From Hymenobacter metallilatus (lineage in GTDB: Bacteria > Bacteroidota > Bacteroidia > Cytophagales > Hymenobacteraceae): DNA of 64,000 nucleotides. Positions 40,440 to 48,828 of the stretch are shown in pieces. The stretch spans positions 91,253 to 155,252 of the forward strand of contig NZ_RWIS01000011.1 in assembly GCF_003944705.1 (NCBI RefSeq). The letters are read 5' to 3'. How positions within the stretch are numbered: the stretch's first letter is position 1; each line of letters opens with the position of its first letter. The translations under genes were made by a program, and so were the position numbers. The notes under the pieces were generated by a model. The model was not told the origin of the DNA. It did no database searches and saw only the letters and a list, made by a program, of their open reading frames with translations.

Positions 40440-42413
40440 TTACATTGACATAGGGGCCGGATTTTTACTCATGCTCATCAACTCCTCTGCGGTGTACCAT
40501 TTATGCACGCTGCCATCCGGCAACCGAACCGCGTAGGTATTCCCCTGAATCTGGGCAATAGTCATGGTTAGGCCTTCATGCTCTGGCATGTGCGCTTTGC
40601 CTGCTTTTACCATTACGGTGTCGCCTACTGCAAATGCTTGTCCTGACGGAACTCCCATCGCCGGCACATAAGACAAAAGGATTTTAGTGATGAGGGCGAG
40701 CTTAATGTGGTAGGGTTGAAGCGAGGCGAAGCGGGTAACAGGCAGTTGCTCCGACTCGAAACGGGTGAGGTAGCGGCCGAAATCGACTTTGAGCCGCATC
40801 AGCTGCTCGTCGAATAAGCCCGTGGCCATGGGCGAGGTGCCGGCGCTGGCCAGCATGGTCAGGATCTGATCAACCGAGTATTCCGGGTAAGGCTCCAGGT
40901 CGGACAGGATGCGCATGCGGTCCAACTGGGCAGGGTTGTGCCGGTATTCAGTCTGGTAGCGGAAGTCGCGGGCCTGGCTCAGCTCATACACCGGCCGGCC
41001 GGCTTTGCGGGCTTCGACCTCTTCCTGGGCAAGCTGCTCCGGCGTTTTGAGGTAGAACCGCTCACCCATGGAAACGAACGTGCTACGGTACAGCGGACCG
41101 TAGCGCAGGCGACCTTTGGTCGTCAGTTCCCAGGCGCGGGCCTGCTCCAGTGGCTTTTTGAACTCCACCAGTACATCCTGCTTGATTTCGAAGCCGGACT
41201 GTACTTGCTTGGTATTCTTTGCCTGCTCGTTACTGGGCTCACCACCACCGCCGAGAACCGACCGGAGCAGGGCTTCCCGGCGACGCTGCTGCAACTGCTC
41301 GATATGCTCCAATACGGTCACGTTCGGCGACACCATGCCAATAGGGTCGCGGGTATCGGGCATGTCCTTGGAAGGCGCGGGTACCTCCACGTACACGCCC
41401 GGTCCCAGCAGGTCTTTAGCGGTGCAGGCCGGGCACTTTAGTGTCTGATAGCGTGGCACCTGCTCACCATCACCGATGGTATCATAGGCCGTTATCTTGT
41501 TGATAACGCCGCCTTCGCAGCGCTGGCCATCAGGCGTCTGATAGTCGCAGCCCGACTCGAAACCCCAGATGATGGGGAACGTGCCGTATTGCCGGTAATA
41601 CTCGATAGCGCCGTCCCACCATACGAAGCGGTCCAGCGAGCCGAGTACGGCCGTTAGCGGCGCCCGGCGGGGCAAGTTGGTGGCCTGGTCCAGCGGCTCC
41701 GACCACAACAGCCGGGCCGGGCAGGTGCCCAGCTGGTGCGCGTTGCGTAGTACCTCGCTCCACTGCTGCTCGCCTTCCGGCTTCTCCCAGATAGCGTAGG
41801 CCGCATCATCGTAGACGTGCAGGCGTTCGATGGTGCGGCCGGCGGCATCCTTGTAAGACGGCTGGGTGAATAGGACGTACTCGCAGGTGCCGTCGGCTTT
41901 GAGCCGCACATCAAAGATATCTTCCAGGTGCAGCAGCAGCGTGTAGGGCTCGGGGTAGCGGGTGCGCTGCTCGGCGGGCATGTCCACCACCAGCAGCGAG
42001 TGCGGGCGGGCGGCCAGGGCCTGGAACGCGGTGTTTTCCCAGAAGTCCGCCTCACGTTGCGCGGTGCGGAACTGCTCGAAATCCGTTTCCAGCTCGGGCG
42101 TCGCCAGCTCGCAGCTCAGCAATCCGTCCTGCGCTTCGAACACGCGCTTCAGCCCGGTGAAAATATCCTCTACAATGTCCGTCGTCGGCAGCGGAGCCGG
42201 TACACACTGTTCCCACTTCGTGAAGCGGTCAGTCGGCAGCATGCCTTTGGCCCAGTCGCGCAGATACAGCCAGCCGGCGGGCCGGCGGCTGGTATCGACG
42301 TGGGGCACCGCATGCAGCCGCAGCCGCTGCTCGTGGCGCAGGCACTCGGCAATCACCCCGCCGTTAGCGGGATTTTCGAGTAGTGCGCGGACGTCTTGAG
42401 GCTGGAGGATCAT
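40440..42413 (-). CDS. Portal protein
   Basis: A 657-residue protein with the composition and length of Bacteroidota phage portals. It has an N-terminal helical part, a central segment with IEYYRQYGTFPIIWGFESG and VSPNVTVLEHIEQLQQRRREA, and a later ILTMLASAGTSPMATGLFDEQL. A CDYQ...CEGG...CPAC pair (about 285-340) could bind a metal. Positions between terminase and scaffold support the call. The C-terminal 60 residues form a small beta domain (AVGDTVMVKAGKAHMPEHEG), an unusual addition. The start overlaps the upstream small gene by 50 bp. Confidence 0.7.
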   Translation of the reverse strand: MILQPQDVRALLENPANGGVIAECLRHEQRLRLHAVPHVDTSRRPAGWLYLRDWAKGMLPTDRFTKWEQCVPAPLPTTDIVEDIFTGLKRVFEAQDGLLSCELATPELETDFEQFRTAQREADFWENTAFQALAARPHSLLVVDMPAEQRTRYPEPYTLLLHLEDIFDVRLKADGTCEYVLFTQPSYKDAAGRTIERLHVYDDAAYAIWEKPEGEQQWSEVLRNAHQLGTCPARLLWSEPLDQATNLPRRAPLTAVLGSLDRFVWWDGAIEYYRQYGTFPIIWGFESGCDYQTPDGQRCEGGVINKITAYDTIGDGEQVPRYQTLKCPACTAKDLLGPGVYVEVPAPSKDMPDTRDPIGMVSPNVTVLEHIEQLQQRRREALLRSVLGGGGEPSNEQAKNTKQVQSGFEIKQDVLVEFKKPLEQARAWELTTKGRLRYGPLYRSTFVSMGERFYLKTPEQLAQEEVEARKAGRPVYELSQARDFRYQTEYRHNPAQLDRMRILSDLEPYPEYSVDQILTMLASAGTSPMATGLFDEQLMRLKVDFGRYLTRFESEQLPVTRFASLQPYHIKLALITKILLSYVPAMGVPSGQAFAVGDTVMVKAGKAHMPEHEGLTMTIAQIQGNTYAVRLPDGSVHKWYTAEELMSMSKNPAPMSM

Positions 42414-42597
42414 CGGCCGTGGTGGGCGCGGGTGTTTCGGTGGGTGCCGGCACTTCGTGCCAGTCGTGGTGGCCCTGCTTTTCTTCCAGGGCGTGAAGGG
42501 CGGCGGCGTGGGCAGCGGAGAAATCCCGCTCGATGCCCAGGGCCGTGGAGCGCAGCCGAACCGTGTCGGGCTGCGCTCCTGTGGGCTTACCGGCCAT
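42364..42597 (-). CDS. Small hypothetical protein upstream of the portal gene
   Basis: A 77-residue protein: MAGKPTGAQPDTVRLRSTALGIE, a short helical part (HAAALHALEEKQ) and a Pro/Thr/Arg-rich tail. It overlaps the portal start by 50 bp in another frame and begins 6 bp after the preceding stop. No domain recognised. The overlap is long for a coupled gene, so it is less certain than its neighbours. Confidence 0.45.
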   Translation of the reverse strand: MAGKPTGAQPDTVRLRSTALGIERDFSAAHAAALHALEEKQGHHDWHEVPAPTETPAPTTADDPPASRRPRTTRKSR

Positions 42598-42603
42598 CAG
42601 GCG

Positions 42604-43218
42604 TTATACCGGGTTGAGGCTTACCAGATCGAAATCGGCCTGCGTGATGGTGGTGCCTACATCCCACTTGCCATCAAGCGAAATGCCGAAGCCGTTTTTG
42701 TTCAGGGCCTTGAAGCCCTCACTGCCCACCGATTGCAGGTAGAAGTTGGAGAACGGAATGCCGTTCACGCCCCGCGAGATAATGCGGTTGTCGGGCGTGA
42801 TAAGGGCCATTTCCACCGGATCAACGCCGAGTTCGGCGCGGCTTTCATTTTCCATCTTTTCCAGCTGGGCTTTGATGGAAGCGGGCAGGCCGACGTACTC
42901 AGCAGTGTATTTTACCGCGTTGTAGCCGGTCAGGAAGCCTTTGCCGTTGATGCTGCCGTTCGTGTTTTCCTCGGCGAACTGCGCCTCCGACTGCGGCAGC
43001 TGCGGGTTCACATAGAGCGGGGTGAGGATGATCTTGTCATCATTCACGGCGGCGAAGGCCGCGTTCCAGGCGGCCAGCGTCTTCATGGCCGCTATCGTGG
43101 CGAAGGCAGCGGCAAAAGCACCCCGGCGGCCGATGGCCATCCGAACGGTTTGGCCGAAATGAACAGCGCAGTCCACTTTGGCGGGAGCAGTAAGAGAGTC
43201 AGGGCGTACGCAGTCCAT
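42604..43218 (-). CDS. Hypothetical phage structural protein between terminase and portal
   Basis: A 204-residue protein, first gene of a unit behind a late palindrome (26-bp distance). Beta-rich with a helical insert (YVGLPASIKAQLEKMENESRA) and an N-terminal hydrophobic patch (GAFAAAFATIAAMKTLAAWNAAF) that could be membrane- or capsid-associated. Not recognised. Its location between the large terminase and the portal is uncommon; a head maturation or decoration role is possible. Confidence 0.5.
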   Translation of the reverse strand: MDCVRPDSLTAPAKVDCAVHFGQTVRMAIGRRGAFAAAFATIAAMKTLAAWNAAFAAVNDDKIILTPLYVNPQLPQSEAQFAEENTNGSINGKGFLTGYNAVKYTAEYVGLPASIKAQLEKMENESRAELGVDPVEMALITPDNRIISRGVNGIPFSNFYLQSVGSEGFKALNKNGFGISLDGKWDVGTTITQADFDLVSLNPV

Positions 43219-43243
43219 AGCAGCGAAGAGAAAGAAGTGATTT

Positions 43244-43266
43244 ATTGTATGTAAAATACATACAAT
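43244..43266 (-). promoter_or_regulatory. Late palindromic promoter/operator, portal/head unit
   Basis: A perfect copy (arms ATTGTATGTA and TACATACAAT, AAA on +), 25 bp before the ATG at 43218 on the minus strand. A GTTG box lies 21 bp upstream of its central TATTTTAC. It separates the terminase unit from the portal/head unit. Confidence 0.85.
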
Positions 43267-43287
43267 ATTTCCAGAACTGCAACAGGC

Positions 43288-44808
43288 TTAATTTTTCCGC
43301 GTCATAAACCCTTTCCGAAACACCGGCCGCAGCTCGAACCACTCGCGGAAGCTGAACGTGTCGGCGAAGTCGGGGGAGCGGCCACCGAGCAGGATCTTCT
43401 GTTCGTCTTTGGTGTTGATGGTTTTCTTGCCCTCGGCCGTGTCTTTGCCGCGCTTGATGGCTTTGAGGTCCTGTTTGATGACGTCGCGGATATCCATTTC
43501 TACTCCAGCCACCTTCATCTTTGTTTCCCGACGACCATCAATAACGCAACTGTCCCTGGTGACTTCGATGCGGACCTCGCCCCGGTTGACGCGGCCGGCC
43601 ATGCGGTAGTAGCACTGCGTTTTGAGGTCTTTGTAGGCTTCCTTCACTTCGGTTTCGGGGTCGGTCAGGGCGGGAGTGCCGCCGCTGAAACCGGCGTAGC
43701 CGCCCAGCGCCACAGCCCCGCCGCCTACGCCATCCTGGTCGATGAGCGTATCAGACTGGGCCACGTTGTAGCGGCGGCGCAGCGGCTCGATGGCTTCCAC
43801 GATGTCACGCGAGCCGGTTTTACTGATGACGGTAATGGCGACCACCGTCCAACCAACCCACACCTTAATCACGCACTTGTCGGCCCCAAAGCCGGCGGCG
43901 TCGCACGTAATGCAGCGGCGGGGCTGAGCTTCTACTACCGGGTAGTTGGTCCAGAGGTCGTTGAGTCGGGTATGCTCAAACAAGGCCAGGCCGTCTACTT
44001 TCACCTTCCAGTTGCCTTCCAGCAGCTGGGCTTTGGTTTCTTCATCCTGGGCCATCAGGTTGCCCAGGTATTCGGGGTTGACCGCAAGCAGCTTCTTATT
44101 CTCGTAAATGCTGCCGGGAATGAAGGTGACGCTTTTCGGTCGGGTGCCAGCCAGTGGCCCTTCGAACAGATGCGGGGCCTTTTGCATCACCTCTTCGGGC
44201 GTATCACCCCAGATGTATACTTCCCCGTCTCGGGTGAGATAACGCAGTACACCGGCCCGCTCAGGAATGGGAAACCCATCCTCCCCAATCCACCAATCAA
44301 TCAACTCCGCTACCCAGCTGTCGGGGTCAGGATTGCAACTGGCCCGTACGTACGGCCGCACCCCGCACAGGCTGCGGTTACGGGTAAGCATATACCAGAA
44401 CGTCTTCTTAGAGAAGTGCGTGAGCTCGTCGAAGATGATGAGTGGAATCTGAGTACCCTGCCAGTCGTAGGCGTTTTTTTCGTGTTGCAGGTGGGCAAAG
44501 CTGATGCGTGCCCCGCTGGGAAACTTCCATTCCAGGTCGCCCTGCTTAGCGCCAACAAGCGGGTATATCTCCTTACTGGTGTCCCATAGGCCGCCTTCGT
44601 TGGTAATCTGGGCATAGGTACGACGAAACACGACAGGGCCCCAGCCAGGGTTGAAGCGGTGGCGGGTGGCCTCAATCAGCAGGGCATAGGTTTTACCACC
44701 GCCGGCCCCACCGCCGATGATGGCAATGTCGGCGGGCGTGCTCAGGGCCGCCATCTGGAAACCCGGCTGCGGCGTGATGATGCGCGCTTCGGTGGCTACT
44801 GCTGTCAT
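43288..44808 (-). CDS. terL: Terminase large subunit
   Basis: A 506-residue packaging motor. The ATPase has Walker A GGGAGGGKT (32-40), a Walker B with catalytic Glu in PLIIFDELTHF (about 130-140) and a coupling motif around RASCNPDPDSW. The C-terminal RNase H-like nuclease starts RRCITCDAAGFGADKC and holds further acidic residues in DTLIDQDGVGGGA. It cuts concatemers and pumps DNA into the prohead through the portal. It is coupled to the upstream small gene by an ATGA overlap. All core residues appear intact. Confidence 0.92.
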   Translation of the reverse strand: MTAVATEARIITPQPGFQMAALSTPADIAIIGGGAGGGKTYALLIEATRHRFNPGWGPVVFRRTYAQITNEGGLWDTSKEIYPLVGAKQGDLEWKFPSGARISFAHLQHEKNAYDWQGTQIPLIIFDELTHFSKKTFWYMLTRNRSLCGVRPYVRASCNPDPDSWVAELIDWWIGEDGFPIPERAGVLRYLTRDGEVYIWGDTPEEVMQKAPHLFEGPLAGTRPKSVTFIPGSIYENKKLLAVNPEYLGNLMAQDEETKAQLLEGNWKVKVDGLALFEHTRLNDLWTNYPVVEAQPRRCITCDAAGFGADKCVIKVWVGWTVVAITVISKTGSRDIVEAIEPLRRRYNVAQSDTLIDQDGVGGGAVALGGYAGFSGGTPALTDPETEVKEAYKDLKTQCYYRMAGRVNRGEVRIEVTRDSCVIDGRRETKMKVAGVEMDIRDVIKQDLKAIKRGKDTAEGKKTINTKDEQKILLGGRSPDFADTFSFREWFELRPVFRKGFMTRKN

Positions 44809-45071
44809 TTGTAGCGGCGGCGGTTACCCATGTAGCCACGGTAAGCCGGGCGCTCTACTACTACATAGGGCTGGTATTCAGGAAATGACAGGGCTTCCCG
44901 AAGTGGAACCGTAACGCTTTCCGCGTTGAGCCTTTCTATATCTGTTTCGGCCTGTGCAGCGGCTGCTTCTAGGCTACTGACACAGGCATTAATGGCCACA
45001 CACAAGCGGGCCCCGGCGGCATTAAGAGCAACCAATCCTGAGCCAACTACAATTATATTAGGGTGTTTCAT
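44805..45071 (-). CDS. Small hypothetical protein upstream of terminase
   Basis: An 88-residue protein: MKHPNIIVVGSGLVALNAAG opens a hydrophobic N-terminal helix that could be membrane-embedded. A helical region (AAAAQAETDIERLNAESV) and a basic Tyr/Arg-rich end follow. ATG 45071 overlaps the previous stop (ATGA), and its stop overlaps the terminase start. Function is unknown. Confidence 0.5.
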   Translation of the reverse strand: MKHPNIIVVGSGLVALNAAGARLCVAINACVSSLEAAAAQAETDIERLNAESVTVPLREALSFPEYQPYVVVERPAYRGYMGNRRRYK

Positions 45072-45490
45072 AAATCGGAAATCCAGATTTGCAGCATACT
45101 GGTGACACGGCAGGCAGGATAGATGCGCTGCCAGTGCTCCAGCGAGTACGATTGATTGCGGGCCACATCGTAGACTTCGCTCTGGTTGTACACCAACGCC
45201 CACCAGCAGCCTTTCCAGCCCCAATGCTCCGGCACCTTCACCCGCAGGATGCAGGGCCATGGGGTAGCCGGGTCCCACTTCACGAAGCGGGGCGTAGTGT
45301 TATAGCCCAGTAGCCGGGCTACCTCGCCGAAACTACTACCGCGCCATCCTTTGGCTTGCCGCAACGGCTCTGGCAGCTTCTCCCGTATCTCGGCTTTGGG
45401 CAGGCCGGTGATGGTGGCCAGCAGCGCCTCGTGGTAGTCCGTATCGGTTTCGCTGGCTACCAGTTCGATTTCGTAGGGCTGGGCACTCAT
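45068..45490 (-). CDS. Hypothetical phage protein, possible papain-like fold
   Basis: A 140-residue protein. The segment WRGSSFGEVARLLGYN followed by PCILRVKV and a WWALVYNQSEVYDV strand vaguely recalls papain/C39-like peptidase folds found in phages, but I cannot place a catalytic Cys/His pair with confidence. It is chained to both neighbours by 4-bp overlaps. Treat it as unknown. Confidence 0.45.
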   Translation of the reverse strand: MSAQPYEIELVASETDTDYHEALLATITGLPKAEIREKLPEPLRQAKGWRGSSFGEVARLLGYNTTPRFVKWDPATPWPCILRVKVPEHWGWKGCWWALVYNQSEVYDVARNQSYSLEHWQRIYPACRVTSMLQIWISDL

Positions 45491-45717
45491 TCGCTTACTT
45501 TCGGTAGTCTACCAGCGGCTATATCGGCCCCGCTCACCAGCCGGTAATGCGCGGCACCTCGCAGTAGCTTCAGGTCGCGCTGTCCATCCGAGTAGCGCAC
45601 CACGTAGCACCAGTGGCCGTGGGCACGGCGGGCACCGACGATGCGGGCAGGCTTGCCCGGCCGGAAGCTGTACCGATGGGTGCCGACGTAGTAGATATCG
45701 GTGAGGTCGTAGCTCAT
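45487..45717 (-). CDS. Small hypothetical protein (beta-rich)
   Basis: A 76-residue protein (MSYDLTDIYYVGTHRYSFRPGKPARIVG...). The pattern FRPGKPARIVG...HWCYVVRYSDGQ resembles a small SH3-like barrel as found in short phage proteins. A longer frame to 45765 overlaps the previous gene, and ATG 45717 has an ATGA overlap with it. Function unknown. Confidence 0.5.
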   Translation of the reverse strand: MSYDLTDIYYVGTHRYSFRPGKPARIVGARRAHGHWCYVVRYSDGQRDLKLLRGAAHYRLVSGADIAAGRLPKVSE

Positions 45718-45914
45718 AGCTCTACAGCAAATGTCTTGGTGGCCTCTCGGATGGTTCTGAACCAATCAGCCATCGTAATCCGTGCAGCTGTGGTCCCAGG
45801 CTCTTTTTTAACCTTGTGACGATGTGCCTGCATGCGGTCTACTGTCGCGAGCAGAAAACGCTGCCGGCGAATATGCAGCAGCACGATGCGGTTGATGTCA
45901 TTAGTCGCGGCCAT
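45714..45914 (-). CDS. Small hypothetical protein
   Basis: A 66-residue, helical and basic protein (MAATNDINRIVLLHIRRQRFLLATVDRMQ...). It overlaps the small terminase gene by 14 bp and the next gene by 4 bp. No motif is seen. Its tight packing in the packaging unit suggests it is translated. Confidence 0.5.
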   Translation of the reverse strand: MAATNDINRIVLLHIRRQRFLLATVDRMQAHRHKVKKEPGTTAARITMADWFRTIREATKTFAVEL

Positions 45915-46683
45915 TGTCGGGCATCATGATGTTGGAGCCGGGCATATCGTTGCCGTTGGTGGTGTGGTCCACCTTGACGGGGGCAAAAGCCCCGAGCACC
46001 TTGAGCATGGTGTTTACCGCGTCTTTCGCGTCATGCAGCTCGTAGGCCTGACCGTACTTAGTGGGCGTAATCTTCTTGATCAGGTGGCTGGCCTTTAACT
46101 CGTGCACTTTCACCATGTCGATGCGAACCACTTTGCGCTTGGCCTTGGGACCGGGCACGATGCGAACGGTATCTGGTTTCTTTTCCAGCTCCAGCAACAG
46201 TCGTTCGTGCTCAATCAACCGCTTCAGGTGCAGCGCCTGCTGTTGATTGCGGTACTTCTTCTGGTCCTTTTTGTCCGTGAACAGCGCCTCTACACGAATG
46301 GCCAACTCCTGTTCGAACAGAATAACCTCATAATTCTCTGCTACAACCTCACGTAGTGGTTTTTCGATGTAGGTGGTGTACTCTTCCTCTTCCTCAGTCA
46401 GGACATCATCCAGCGAGGTACGGCCCCACTCTGACATGCGGACAGTGGCCTCTTCCACGCTCATACCCAGCGCGGCGGCCTCGGCTTTGATAGCGGCCAG
46501 GATGCGTTCATCCTTCAGCAGGTTCTGCCCGTTCTGCTTGGCCCCATTCTCAGCACCACCAGCGAGGCGGTAAGCGGGCGCGGCCTTCCACAGCCTGGCG
46601 AAATGATGCGCGAAGCCCTCCTGCAGCTTGGTAAGCGGCTTGGCAGGGGTAGGGGTGGTTTCGTCAGGCTGTCCCATGGCCAT
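45901..46683 (-). CDS. terS: Terminase small subunit (probable)
   Basis: A 260-residue protein. The N-terminus (about 1-80) has the small-terminase pattern KLQEGFAHHFARLWKAAPAYRLAG, then LLKDERILAAIKAEAAALGMSVEEAT, a helix-turn-helix-like DNA recognition part. A charged coiled coil (about 115-200) and a C-terminal HDAKDAVNTMLKVLGAF segment follow. It would recognise the packaging site and load the large subunit. The start could be MAMGQP (46683) or MGQP (46677); the longer frame to 46743 crosses the palindrome. It is first in its unit, 38 bp after a late promoter copy. Confidence 0.75.
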   Translation of the reverse strand: MAMGQPDETTPTPAKPLTKLQEGFAHHFARLWKAAPAYRLAGGAENGAKQNGQNLLKDERILAAIKAEAAALGMSVEEATVRMSEWGRTSLDDVLTEEEEEYTTYIEKPLREVVAENYEVILFEQELAIRVEALFTDKKDQKKYRNQQQALHLKRLIEHERLLLELEKKPDTVRIVPGPKAKRKVVRIDMVKVHELKASHLIKKITPTKYGQAYELHDAKDAVNTMLKVLGAFAPVKVDHTTNGNDMPGSNIMMPDNGRD

Positions 46684-46721
46684 ATCGAAAAACGAAAGCG
46701 GTAATAAAAGGTAATGGTGTA

Positions 46722-46744
46722 ATTGTATGTAAAGTACATACAAT
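46722..46744 (-). promoter_or_regulatory. Late palindromic promoter/operator, terminase unit
   Basis: Arms ATTGTATGTA and TACATACAAT around AAG on + (CTT in the transcribed direction). The pairing extends to 15-bp arms (46717-46749). It is the rightmost copy; none is found in the early region beyond it. No clear TTTG box is present at the 21-bp distance. Confidence 0.8.
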
Positions 46745-46766
46745 TACACCAAATAAACCATTCACA

Positions 46767-47195
46767 TCAGGCGGCAATGTCGTAAGGCATCAAATCCGCC
46801 TTGGCCTCATTGCAGGATTTGCACAGGCATTGCAGGTTGGAACGGTGCCAGCCGCCGCCTTTGCTGCGTGGGATAATGTGGTCCAGCGTGAGGTTGAACC
46901 GACTACCGCACTGCTCACACTGGTAGCCAGCCTCCCGTAGCACCCCGGCTTTGATCCGGTAGCGTTGGGCACCGCCGATTTCCTCCGCAGGCGTGTGGAA
47001 CAGGGGGCGCGGGTGGCAGCCGGCGTACTTCTGTTTCTTCTCCCGACGTTTGCGAGCCTTGTATTCCTTGGTAGGCTTGCTGGGCGTATTGAAGTTGCCA
47101 GACTGGTTGTAGCGAGACGTGTGGCCGGCTTTGAAGTATTCGACGTCGCCGGTTTCGGGGTCGATGGAGCAGGCTATGTGGCGCATCTTTTTCAT
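46767..47195 (-). CDS. HNH endonuclease next to the terminase
   Basis: A 142-residue protein. A basic N-terminal part (KEYKARKRREKKQK) is followed by an HNH domain (about 88-140): CEQCGSRFNLTLDHIIPRS, then NLQCLCKSCN, with two CxxC pairs for zinc and DHI as the catalytic His motif. HNH nucleases beside terminase genes assist DNA packaging in cos-type phages. Its ATG overlaps the stop of the DUF3850 gene (ATGA), so it belongs with the early-to-late junction. The terminase promoter lies between it and terS. Confidence 0.82.
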   Translation of the reverse strand: MKKMRHIACSIDPETGDVEYFKAGHTSRYNQSGNFNTPSKPTKEYKARKRREKKQKYAGCHPRPLFHTPAEEIGGAQRYRIKAGVLREAGYQCEQCGSRFNLTLDHIIPRSKGGGWHRSNLQCLCKSCNEAKADLMPYDIAA

Positions 47196-47683
47196 AACTC
47201 CCTGTTCTCTTGCACTGGATTAGTACCGGGTAAAGGACCCAGGTGTTGCCAGTAGGTAATATGTGGTTCGTAGTCTAACCCTATCCATCGTTTCCATCGG
47301 TGGTCATAACTCACAATTACCTGTGCTCCGGTATTCTCTACTGCCAACACAGCAGCTGAGATGCCGTAGCCCTGTACTTCAGGTAACTGTTCCTCTACCG
47401 ATACCCAAACCGGAGCAAGCCCCATTACTACATACTGCCGCCGTAGACCAAAACCAATGGGGTTGAAATGTGTGGAGCGAAGAATATAGGTGACCAAACG
47501 TCTGATCTCCCGTCCGGTATAGGTATTGGTGTTCGGGTTGTATTCTCGCAACAGCAGCGTATCTCCTTCCAAGTAGCCGCGGTCATCTTCGCGGAGTTCA
47601 AACGACTTACGGCCGTCGGCTACGGCCTCGAAATATTCTGGCCAGCATTTGAGGTCGTGGGTTGTTGGTTCTGCGTAACTCAT
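47192..47683 (-). CDS. DUF3850 (ASCH-like) and DUF551 fusion protein
   Basis: A 163-residue protein with two small phage domains. Residues about 8-85 are DUF3850 (HDLKCWPEYFEAVADGRKSFELR, then GDTLLLREYN), related to ASCH RNA-binding folds. Residues about 90-160 are DUF551 (WVSVEEQLPEVQGYG...VIVSYDHRWKRW...ITYWQHLGPLP). The two usually occur as separate genes, so the fusion is notable. Function is unknown; an RNA- or nucleotide-binding role is inferred. Confidence 0.65.
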   Translation of the reverse strand: MSYAEPTTHDLKCWPEYFEAVADGRKSFELREDDRGYLEGDTLLLREYNPNTNTYTGREIRRLVTYILRSTHFNPIGFGLRRQYVVMGLAPVWVSVEEQLPEVQGYGISAAVLAVENTGAQVIVSYDHRWKRWIGLDYEPHITYWQHLGPLPGTNPVQENREL

Positions 47684-47686
47684 GGG

Positions 47687-48175
47687 TTATGCTGCTTGAT
47701 TGAATTGAATCGATTGTTTCCACTGGGTGAACTCGCGCTGCACCTGCTCCAGTGAGCGGCCCTCGCAGGCGAAGCCGCCGGCGGCCCTGACCTCTTCCAG
47801 GAACTCGCGCTGCTCATCACTGAGCGTATCCTTGCCATACTTCACTTCCACGGCGACGATGTGGCCGGTAGGCTTGTAGAAGCCGAGCGTATCAGACAAG
47901 CCGCGCTTGCTGCTGCCAGCCCGGTAGGCCCCGATATGTGGGTCGTACACGGCGGCATTGTTGTGGCGCCAGATATAGCAGCCGAGCATGCCCAGCAGGT
48001 CGCGAATGGCCGTGGTGAGGTTGTTGGTGGCCGCCGTGTTGCGCGTTTTCCGGGGCTTGGGGAGCTTATCAGCATCCGGCGCGGGTGGTTGGCTATTGGG
48101 AGGGGCGCGAGTGGCAGGGCGGGTATCCTGAATGATGCGCTTTTCCAGGTGCGGGGGTAGGGTGAACTTGGCCAT
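47687..48175 (-). CDS. VRR-NUC domain nuclease
   Basis: A 162-residue protein. The C-terminal half (about 55-150) shows the VRR-NUC pattern: GAYRAGSSKRGLSDTLGF with the catalytic Asp, then IVAVEVKYGKDTLSDEQREFLEEV with the E-x-K pair. The Pro-rich N-terminus is disordered. Such nucleases act on branched DNA during recombination and replication. It shares one base with the upstream PD-(D/E)xK gene. Confidence 0.75.
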   Translation of the reverse strand: MAKFTLPPHLEKRIIQDTRPATRAPPNSQPPAPDADKLPKPRKTRNTAATNNLTTAIRDLLGMLGCYIWRHNNAAVYDPHIGAYRAGSSKRGLSDTLGFYKPTGHIVAVEVKYGKDTLSDEQREFLEEVRAAGGFACEGRSLEQVQREFTQWKQSIQFNQAA

Positions 48176-48828
48176 CAGGCAGCTTCTTTCAGGTAGAGCT
48201 GGCCACTATCGAGGCGCAGCGAAGGGATAATGCCGGATCGGATGTAGCGGGAAATGCAGCCGACGGCAGAAGGCTCGTTGCTGTAGTGATGTCGAATCGA
48301 CTTCACTGCTTCCCGCAGCTTGACACCAGGGCGAAGTCGAACAGTGTGCTCCAACTGCCGAACCGTATTCTTAAAATCGGTCCAATGCCCGCCGGTGCTG
48401 GAGCCGGCGGCACATTCGGTTTGCTGCTCTTGCCACAGCTTCACCGGCCCCGGCTTGCGGTTTAGCCGGCCTTCCGCGTAACGAGTAAATCCGGCATCCA
48501 TCCGGCGGCCCTGCTCATGGATGCAGAGCACCCCGAAACCGAAGATTTTGCCGCACTCAGCGGCAAACTGCCACGACGGGCCGAACTGGCCCCGGGCCGG
48601 TCTGGGAACGGCTACGCTGCTGAAGTGAAACCACATCTGGTTGCGGCGGGCCTGTTCCATCACAGCCAAGTTCATCGACGTTTTCACCTCAATAGCCCAG
48701 CGGATAGGGCCCCGCACACCGACGATATCTACCCGGCCACCGGGAATTTCGACTTCCTGGTACACCAGCCAGCCGGCCAACCGCAGCTGCTCAACTACAA
48801 TAGCGGCGAATTTCTGCTCGGCATTCAT
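48175..48828 (-). CDS. PD-(D/E)xK-like nuclease
   Basis: A 217-residue protein. Near the N-terminus are EVEIPGGRVDIVGV and WAIEVKTSM, the D-(x)n-E-x-K arrangement of restriction-endonuclease-like folds. A His-containing middle (FHFSSVAVPRPARG) and a C-terminal helical part follow. Probably a phage recombination or processing nuclease. It overlaps the upstream gene by 4 bp and neighbours a VRR-NUC gene, so two nucleases of related fold are side by side. Confidence 0.62.
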   Translation of the reverse strand: MNAEQKFAAIVVEQLRLAGWLVYQEVEIPGGRVDIVGVRGPIRWAIEVKTSMNLAVMEQARRNQMWFHFSSVAVPRPARGQFGPSWQFAAECGKIFGFGVLCIHEQGRRMDAGFTRYAEGRLNRKPGPVKLWQEQQTECAAGSSTGGHWTDFKNTVRQLEHTVRLRPGVKLREAVKSIRHHYSNEPSAVGCISRYIRSGIIPSLRLDSGQLYLKEAA

